This document shows positions 40,744 through 46,104 of a stretch of DNA of 46,104 nucleotides, one piece after another. Every line of letters begins with the position of its first letter. Within the stretch, counting starts at the first letter, position 1. This stretch comes from an uncultured Lachnospiraceae bacterium (GTDB lineage: Bacteria; Bacillota; Clostridia; Lachnospirales; Lachnospiraceae). The position numbers and the translations under genes were made by a program. Where the stretch lies: assembly GCA_900316395.1 (NCBI GenBank), contig ONCT01000007.1:1-46104 (forward strand), given 5' to 3'. The notes under the pieces are model-generated. The model did not search any database. It saw only the letters and a list, made by a program, of their open reading frames with translations, and was not told the origin of the DNA.

Positions 40744-41862
40744 TTACTTTGTGTAGAAAGCACATGAGCACTTTCCATTTTCCTTGATATAATACAGAGC
40801 CTTATCAGCGCATGAGAACATGTCATCATATTCCATCCACTCGTCTTCCTTCAGGGCACACACACCTATTGAACAAGATATATGTACTCTGTCATCAGGC
40901 ATCTCTATCTTCTGTGCATTCCTTAGAATCTGACCAGCAATCTCCTTGATATCATCTAACTCATTCCATGACTTAACGAATACCATGAACTCATCGCCGC
41001 CCATACGACCTGCGATATTGTCTTCGCCAGCAGCATCTTCAATAATCTTGGCAACGCTTTGAATTACCATATCACCTGTCTGGTGACCGTATGTATCATT
41101 AACTGACTTGAACTCGTCAATATCAATAATCATAAGAGCATACTTCGTCTCGCTATTAGCATGCATATATTCCTGTGACATTGCTTCAGTAGCTCCACGA
41201 TTGTATATGTTAGTAAGCTTATCAGTCTGACCCATCTTACGAAGCTTCTTCCTGTGCTTACTCTCACGGGCTCTGTTGGTATACAGAACATACATAATGT
41301 ATACGCCAATTACGAACGACAACACAGTAGAGAACATATTAACATTGAATACTTCTGATGACTTAAATGCAAATGAAGTAAGTATCATCGCCAAGGCTTC
41401 AATGCAATACAATATAATAGCCACGTTAAAGCTATATATGAACACCACCGCGAATCCCATTGCTATTGGAGTAAAATATACAGCAGGCTGTTCAAACTCA
41501 AACGGAAGCAAACTAACAATAACTACGAAGGCCATTATATATAATTGAAATATAGCGCTAACAACCTGAACTTCCTTCGCCGAACGAGGCGTCTTCCTGT
41601 ACCTAAGCAAAATAATAGGCAAAATAATGATGTGCACAATAAGTGCTATCTGATAGACATAGTTAACTCCCCATTCACTGAAGAAAACAGGCACAATAAT
41701 ATTGTAGCAGATAATAACTATAAGATAGATAACAGCAATTGTCTTCACCATTCGCTGGTTGTTAACTCTTACTTCTTCAGTATTATCTGCAATGTATTTC
41801 TTCGATAGCTTATTTATGTCGAAGAATTTAATTTTCTCAGTTCTTTCCAGTTTTTTCTCCAT
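40744..41862 (-). CDS. Membrane diguanylate cyclase (GGDEF)
   Basis: The 372-aa protein has about six membrane helices in residues 45-205, without a recognised sensor family. A cytoplasmic GGDEF domain follows (about 212-372) with KLTNIYNRGA, IDEFKSVNDTYGHQTGD and an intact active site GRMGGDEF. The product is cyclic di-GMP. The RxxD inhibitory site expected before GGDEF reads AGED, so feedback inhibition may be absent. It could feed PilB (MshEN) in the same window. GGAGGGG precedes the ATG. Confidence 0.93.
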   Translation of the reverse strand: MEKKLERTEKIKFFDINKLSKKYIADNTEEVRVNNQRMVKTIAVIYLIVIICYNIIVPVFFSEWGVNYVYQIALIVHIIILPIILLRYRKTPRSAKEVQVVSAIFQLYIMAFVVIVSLLPFEFEQPAVYFTPIAMGFAVVFIYSFNVAIILYCIEALAMILTSFAFKSSEVFNVNMFSTVLSFVIGVYIMYVLYTNRARESKHRKKLRKMGQTDKLTNIYNRGATEAMSQEYMHANSETKYALMIIDIDEFKSVNDTYGHQTGDMVIQSVAKIIEDAAGEDNIAGRMGGDEFMVFVKSWNELDDIKEIAGQILRNAQKIEMPDDRVHISCSIGVCALKEDEWMEYDDMFSCADKALYYIKENGKCSCAFYTK

Positions 41863-41900
41863 AACCCCTCCGGCATAACACTGTAAAAAAACTCTCCTTT

Positions 41901-42821
41901 TTAGATTATAACAGAAATAGCATTAGAAATACACTTAAATTCAACAGTTTTTGGTTCACCACAATATTCGCCGTCCGCATGAACTGTCATACCCTCTTCT
42001 AACTCAATCTTAACGCTCTCGCTATCGTATATATCGAAGCCAACAATTCTGTCATGCTTTGATGCAAGAAGAAGAGGTAATTTCATAAAGCAATTAGCCC
42101 TCTTGATATCACTTACGCAGCATATTGAAAGCTTACCATCTGTAGGATTGGCATTAGGTGCCATTGGCACTCCGCCACCCTCCCAAGGATGATTCATTGC
42201 TGCACAGAATATAATATTCTTCGGATGCTTAACTGTACCATCTGCAAGTTCAACCCTGCCATTATAAAGAGGCATAGTGAACATCGACTTAATAGTAAGG
42301 ATTACATAAGTAGCTGAGCCTGCGCCAAACTTATTAAGAAATGTCTTAAGCTTAGAAGTCAGGGCCTGCTTACATACGCTTGCATCCACACCAATTCCTG
42401 CACTAATGGCGAATAGTCTCTTGACTCCGTCACCTGTCGTCAGCTCACCTAAGTCCATTTTCATTGTCTTATCACTACGTAAAATGTTATTTAGCTGGTC
42501 CACTGGCTTAATCTTATTAATTCCAAGTCCACGACCTAAGTCATTACCAGAGCCTGTAGGAACATATCCGAATTTCACCCTGTCGAAATCATGCATTCCA
42601 TTAATAACCTCATTGGCAGTTCCATCACCACCAACAACGATTAGCTTCACATCACCTTCGTTATCACATATCTTAGATGCCAGCTTCTTAGCATGACCTC
42701 TAGCACTTGTCATGTAATACTTATACTCAACACCCTGTCTGTCAAGCTCTGCCTTAACATCCTGCCATATTTTTCCTGCTTTACCTGTTCTTGAAAGCGC
42801 ATTTACCACAAAATAATACAT
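41901..42821 (-). CDS. Diacylglycerol/lipid kinase family protein (YegS/DagK-like)
   Basis: The 306-aa protein has the DAGK catalytic motifs IVVGGDGTANEVINGM and YVPTGSGNDLGRGLG, and a C-terminal beta domain ending VHADGEYCGEPKTVEF. DgkB-like members phosphorylate diacylglycerol in phospholipid recycling; the true lipid is not known here. It follows malQ by 3 bp, so it is co-transcribed with it. AGAGGACTAGAC precedes the ATG. Confidence 0.9.
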   Translation of the reverse strand: MYYFVVNALSRTGKAGKIWQDVKAELDRQGVEYKYYMTSARGHAKKLASKICDNEGDVKLIVVGGDGTANEVINGMHDFDRVKFGYVPTGSGNDLGRGLGINKIKPVDQLNNILRSDKTMKMDLGELTTGDGVKRLFAISAGIGVDASVCKQALTSKLKTFLNKFGAGSATYVILTIKSMFTMPLYNGRVELADGTVKHPKNIIFCAAMNHPWEGGGVPMAPNANPTDGKLSICCVSDIKRANCFMKLPLLLASKHDRIVGFDIYDSESVKIELEEGMTVHADGEYCGEPKTVEFKCISNAISVII

Positions 42822-42824
42822 AGT

Positions 42825-44351
42825 CTAGTCCTCTTTCCAATTAGCTCTACCAAATCTGTAATTCATCTCTTTGATTCTGTCATTAAGCCCATCTGAGAGC
42901 ATGTCCTTCGTCATTCTCCACTCCCAGTTGCCACCAATAGTTGAAGGTGTATTCATTCTGCAGTCATTACCAAGACTTAGAAAATCCTGCATCTGAATCA
43001 CGCTAAGGTCTGCCACCGAGCTGTATGCTGCCCTAATCAGACCCCATACCCAACCTTCACTATCTGTTACATTATTATACGCAAATGTGTTAGTTCTAAC
43101 CCAGTCTGATGTGTTCTGAAGCCAGCCTAATGTTGTTTCGTTATCATGTGTTCCTGTATATACAACGCAATTTCTATCGTAGTTATGTGGCATATAGATA
43201 TTCTTGCCGTCGCCTTCGCCGAAGCCGAACTGCAATACCTTCATTCCAGGATATCCTGTGTCCTTAAGAAGTTTGAATACATCCTCTGTTAAGAAGCCTA
43301 GGTCCTCAGCGATGATATTAACATCACCAAGCTCCTTCTTAATCTGGTCGAATAGCTTCATGCCAGGTCCATCAACCCATTTACCATTTCTCGCATTCTC
43401 AGCCTTGCCATCAATTGAATAGTAAGAAGAGAATCCTCTAAAATGGTCAATTCTAACCACATCATGCATAGCAAATACTCTCTTAAGTCGCTTCATCCAC
43501 CATGCGAAATTGTCCTTCTCCATCTTCTTCCAGTTGTAGATTGGATTGCCCCAGAGCTGACCGTCTTCGTTAAAATAATCAGGTGGGCAGCCAGCTACCT
43601 TGTCCTGCTCTAGCTTCCTATCAAGAGCAAATAGTTCCGGCTCCTTCCATACCTCTACACTATCGTAAGCAACATAGATTGGAATATCACCGATTAGCTT
43701 AATCTCTTTCTCAACGAGATATTCTCTGAACTGTTTCCATTGCTTATCGAAGAAGAACTGCACTATGCAGTAGTTTTCTATCTCTTTTGAATACTTAGTC
43801 TTAGCCTCATTAATAGCATCAGGCTTTCTACGCTTAATATCTTCTTCCCATTCGAACCATGCCTTGCCTTCATGGGCATCCTTCAGTGCCATAAATATTG
43901 CATAGTCTTCTACCCAATCGCTATTATCTGTAAGGAACTTTCTATATTCTTTGTCAGTCTCTTCCTTGTACTGCTCACTGTCCTTATTTTTTACATTTCT
44001 GAAATTATCGCATGCCTTCCATAGAAGTGGGAATCTCTTCTCATACATATTAGCATAATTAACTCTGTCGGCTCGATCGCCCCAGAATGTGTTCTTACAC
44101 TCGTCGTATGTAAGATATCCTTCCTCACACAACAAATTGAGATCTACAAAATACGGATTGCCTGCATAAGAAGAAAAGGATTGATATGGAGAGTCACCAT
44201 AGCTTGTAGGGCCAACTGGAAGAATCTGCCAATACTGAATCCTTGCCCTGTTAAGATAGTCAGCGAACTCCTTGGCTGCGTGACCTAATGTTCCTATTCC
44301 ATAATCTGATGGTAATGACGAAATGTGCATTAGCACTCCATTACTTCTCAT
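42825..44351 (-). CDS. malQ: 4-alpha-glucanotransferase
   Basis: The 508-aa GH77 amylomaltase is of normal bacterial length. N-terminal RSNGVLMHISSLPSDYGIGTLG is diagnostic. Catalytic residues lie in VVRIDHFRGFSSYY (nucleophile Asp), IIAEDLGFLT (acid/base Glu) and YTGTHDNETTLGW (stabilising Asp). It transfers maltooligosaccharide units during starch, glycogen or maltodextrin use. AAAGGAGGAATT precedes the ATG. It is followed by the lipid kinase gene and preceded by two small membrane-protein genes. Confidence 0.97.
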   Translation of the reverse strand: MRSNGVLMHISSLPSDYGIGTLGHAAKEFADYLNRARIQYWQILPVGPTSYGDSPYQSFSSYAGNPYFVDLNLLCEEGYLTYDECKNTFWGDRADRVNYANMYEKRFPLLWKACDNFRNVKNKDSEQYKEETDKEYRKFLTDNSDWVEDYAIFMALKDAHEGKAWFEWEEDIKRRKPDAINEAKTKYSKEIENYCIVQFFFDKQWKQFREYLVEKEIKLIGDIPIYVAYDSVEVWKEPELFALDRKLEQDKVAGCPPDYFNEDGQLWGNPIYNWKKMEKDNFAWWMKRLKRVFAMHDVVRIDHFRGFSSYYSIDGKAENARNGKWVDGPGMKLFDQIKKELGDVNIIAEDLGFLTEDVFKLLKDTGYPGMKVLQFGFGEGDGKNIYMPHNYDRNCVVYTGTHDNETTLGWLQNTSDWVRTNTFAYNNVTDSEGWVWGLIRAAYSSVADLSVIQMQDFLSLGNDCRMNTPSTIGGNWEWRMTKDMLSDGLNDRIKEMNYRFGRANWKED

Positions 44352-44369
44352 ACTATAATTCCTCCTTTA

Positions 44370-44558
44370 TCACATAAAGTGTCTAATTAATACTTTAATG
44401 CCCCAACCAATGAGGACTGCTAAGATGACGCAGACTAGCATGATGGCGTACTGCGCCTTGCTATGAGCCTTGCCCCACTTAGTATTTGCAATAATTATAT
44501 AAATTCCTAATCCAACGAATATAGCTATAACGTTGCCTACTAATCCAATCCAGTCCAT
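44370..44558 (-). CDS. Small two-helix membrane protein
   Basis: The 62-aa product starts MDWIGLVGNVIAIFVGLGIYIII, has a short basic loop (NTKWGKAHSKA) and a second helix (YAIMLVCVILAVLIGWGI). Function is unknown. GCTAGGAGTAAGT precedes the ATG. It lies 8 bp behind the next upstream gene and 18 bp ahead of malQ, so it is part of the same operon. Confidence 0.75.
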   Translation of the reverse strand: MDWIGLVGNVIAIFVGLGIYIIIANTKWGKAHSKAQYAIMLVCVILAVLIGWGIKVLIRHFM

Positions 44559-44566
44559 ACTTACTC

Positions 44567-45073
44567 CTAGCTATATATAAATGAGAATAGTCCGAAGCTT
44601 GCAGCCATCATAATGACTCCTGCAAGAAGTACTCCAAGAATTACGGCAAGTACAGTTCTCTTGAATCCCATATCAAGAATTGATGCAGCAAGTGTTCCTG
44701 TCCATGCTCCAGTTCCAGGAATTGGAATACCAACGAAGAGAAGGAGTCCGATGAACAATCCTGCCTCGCCGTTCTTCATTAGCTTCTTACCGCCCTTCTC
44801 ACCTTTTTCAAGGCAAAATGTGAAAAACTTGCCGATGCCCTTCTTGTCCTTACCCCAGATAAGAACCTTGCGGGCGAAGAAATATATAATAGGTACTGGT
44901 ATCATATTACCAATCATACATACAATAAATGAAGGGACAACTGGAAGCATTAGTGCCTGCGATATTGGAATGGCACCACGAAGCTCTATAAGTGGAATCA
45001 TCGAAACCAAAAAGCAAAATAAATACTTCACCACTTCATTCATCTCGGATATGCTACTAATAATTGAATCCAT
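44567..45073 (-). CDS. COG2426/small multidrug export family membrane protein
   Basis: The 168-aa protein has about four to five hydrophobic segments and family stretches SMIPLIELRGAIPIS, NMIPVPIIYFFARKVL and LLLFVGIPIPGTGAWTGTLAAS. These match the family named putative small multidrug export protein, whose transport role is not established. AAAAGAGGTAAAT precedes the ATG. It heads the operon leading to malQ. Confidence 0.85.
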   Translation of the reverse strand: MDSIISSISEMNEVVKYLFCFLVSMIPLIELRGAIPISQALMLPVVPSFIVCMIGNMIPVPIIYFFARKVLIWGKDKKGIGKFFTFCLEKGEKGGKKLMKNGEAGLFIGLLLFVGIPIPGTGAWTGTLAASILDMGFKRTVLAVILGVLLAGVIMMAASFGLFSFIYS

Positions 45074-45349
45074 TATTTACCTCTTTTCATTCTACAATTC
45101 ATACCCTATAACTTAACCATATTCCGCCCAAATATACAATAGAATTTTTATACAAAATTCAGTCCCTAACCGTCCTACTATTATACATCTTATGAGAGCA
45201 CAAGTCATAAGACAAGTAGTCAATTAGTACAACGCAGCAATTGCTGAGATTATTCAACTATGTAATATATAGGTACGTGTGCTCTGAAGTATTCTTATAC
45301 GTATTAATTCAAGCTTAGAATATGTTAATGATTGATTATGAAAAGAAAA

Positions 45350-45371
45350 TTTCCAGCATGGATGCTGGAAA
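45350..45371 (-). terminator. Intrinsic terminator in the centre of the inverted repeat
   Basis: The perfect stem TTTCCAGCAT/ATGCTGGAAA has a 2-nt centre and is followed on the minus strand by TTTTCTTTTC. Confidence 0.8.
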
Positions 45372-45374
45372 TAA

Positions 45375-45485
45375 GCGACTGCCGCCTGGACGGCGGATCA
45401 GTCGCAGGTTTCTGTCATAATTATTATATATAACGTATATCAATCATTTACATATACTTAGCGAAGAATTACCTTAGTATAAGAA
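45375..45485 (-). ncRNA. Conserved RNA-like element, copy 2
   Basis: This is the second copy of the element at 19421-19530. The hairpin GCGACTG...CAGTCGC (45405-45375) has a different but still paired upper stem (CCGCC/GGCGG). AACC, TGAC, TGATTGATAT and AGTATATGTAA lie at matching distances upstream, and CTTCG at the far end. Again it follows the 3' end of a gene on the minus strand. No open reading frame is conserved. Confidence 0.6.
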
Positions 45486-45519
45486 TACTTTAGAGCACAC
45501 GCACCTAGAATAATCTATA

Positions 45520-46068
45520 CTAAATAATCTCAGCAATTACATCAATAAGCGCCTGCATCTCCGAGTCAGTTCCGATGGAAATTCTAAGGTAATTATCAAT
45601 GCGCGGCTTATTAAAGTACCTTACATAGATGTTACGCTCCTTAAGCTTTTCGAATAGTGCCTTAGCGCTAATGCCAGATGGCTTAACGAATAGGAAGTTA
45701 GCGCTGCTGTCGAAGACCTGAAAGCCAAGCTCATTCAACCTATCACGTGTCCAATTTCTGGTACATATTACTTTGTCTAAGTTATCTCTAAAATACTTCT
45801 CGTCCTTAATTGCCTCAACTCCAAGCTTAATTGTAACAGAGTCCATGGTATAAGAATTATAGGAGTACTTAACATTGTGAAGTGCTGTTATAATCTCTTC
45901 ACTTGCAAGGGCGTATCCTATACGGCTTCCCGCCATGGAACGAGACTTGGAAAATGTTCTTACAACAATAAGGTTGTCGTATTTTGACAACAGTTCTATG
46001 CAGGATGAAGCACCACCACCAGAGCCAGCACCTGAAGGATAGATAATCCTTGTGTGACAGATAATAAA
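45520..46068 (-). pseudogene. 5'-truncated HisC-type aminotransferase
   Basis: The frame encodes the C-terminal part of a class I/II PLP aminotransferase of the histidinol-phosphate type. It has ELLSKYDNLIVVRTFSKSRSMAGSRIGYA with the PLP Lys in FSKS, and LRISIGTDSEMQALIDVI at the end. The expected upstream DEAYVDFG region is missing. Instead the frame reads a Gly/Ser-rich stretch (YPSGAGSGGGASSC) and an in-frame TAA at 46071-46069, next to a terminator hairpin. About 165 of roughly 355 residues remain, and no good start codon or ribosome site is present. Confidence 0.75.
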
Positions 46069-46070
46069 TT

Positions 46071-46099
46071 AGGGCTTAGACGACGGATGTCTAAGCCCT
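46071..46099. terminator. Intrinsic terminator at the window edge
   Basis: The perfect 11-bp stem AGGGCTTAGAC/GTCTAAGCCCT is followed by AATTTATTAT on minus and TTATT on plus. It probably ends a gene outside the window and marks the break point of the truncated aminotransferase. Confidence 0.75.
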
Positions 46100-46104
46100 T
46101 TATT

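Larger units (their letters stand above)
45237..45538. repeat. Long imperfect inverted repeat (arms about 100 bp)
   Basis: The left arm (about 45237-45340) and right arm (about 45432-45538) are inverted copies. Shared blocks are AATTGCTGAGATTATT, GTGTGCTCT-AAGTATTCTTATAC and TATGT-AATGATTGAT. The right arm includes the last codons of the truncated aminotransferase; the left arm is a non-coding copy of them. The centre holds two hairpins (45350-45371 and 45375-45405). Confidence 0.8.

Noticed and set aside
44613..45116. 167-aa plus-strand ORF
   Set aside because: It lies fully opposite the membrane protein gene at 44567-45073, which has clear family motifs and a ribosome site.

Overview
The window looks like chromosomal DNA of a low-GC Firmicute, most likely a Lachnospiraceae-type clostridium (Butyrivibrio/Pseudobutyrivibrio/Roseburia-like). 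The reasons are the gene content (type IV pilus operon, dgt-dnaG-rpoD-trmK-nif3 block, TGS-domain nucleoside kinase, DUF6033-like protein), strong AGGAGG ribosome binding sites and low GC. The genus assignment is inference. Most genes are on the minus strand, so operons read from high to low coordinates.

Region 1 (1-9320, minus) is a type IV pilus operon: pilB, pilT, pilC, pilA, a second divergent pilin, prepilin peptidase, a PilM-PilN fusion, and the start of a PilO-like gene cut by the window edge. Three things interrupt it: an MNT/HEPN toxin-antitoxin pair next to duplicated palindromes, a strongly structured intergenic region behind pilA, and a type I toxin-antitoxin candidate (24-aa hydrophobic peptide with a convergent antisense RNA). 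PilB carries an MshEN-like c-di-GMP binding N-terminus, and a GGDEF protein lies at about 41 kb.

Region 2 (9418-19313, minus) holds RNase P RNA, then an unusual P-loop protein and a DUF4869-like partner, a TGS/uridine-kinase-like protein, a Nif3-family protein, trmK, rpoD with a very acidic N-terminal extension, dnaG and a dGTPase-like HD protein. This is the macromolecular-synthesis block of clostridia.

Region 3 (19421-30338) contains a polar amino-acid ABC transporter (binding protein on minus, permease and ATPase on plus). Its parts are separated by two Lachnospiraceae-type proteins of unknown function. Then come a chemoreceptor, tRNA-Pro(CGG), a membrane-anchored type B carboxylesterase, a small membrane protein and a double-flavodoxin protein.

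Region 4 (30512-39853) is accessory: an OxlT-like MFS carrier, PfkB sugar kinase, flavodoxin, an HTH protein, a possible BECR-nuclease-like orphan, and a secreted-protein locus. That locus has a DUF5648-repeat protein, a 54-aa ribbon-helix-helix regulator with four 10-bp operator-like repeats, and a 962-aa secreted protein combining DUF5648 repeats, a subtilisin-like domain and a gingipain/caspase-like domain. A condensation-type acyltransferase homologue follows.

Region 5 (39982-46104) holds a 73-bp tandem repeat, tRNA-Leu(AAG) beside a disrupted copy of its own 5' part, a GGDEF protein, a lipid kinase, malQ, two small membrane proteins, a long inverted repeat containing the second copy of a covarying RNA-like element (first copy at 19.4 kb), and a 5'-truncated HisC-type aminotransferase.
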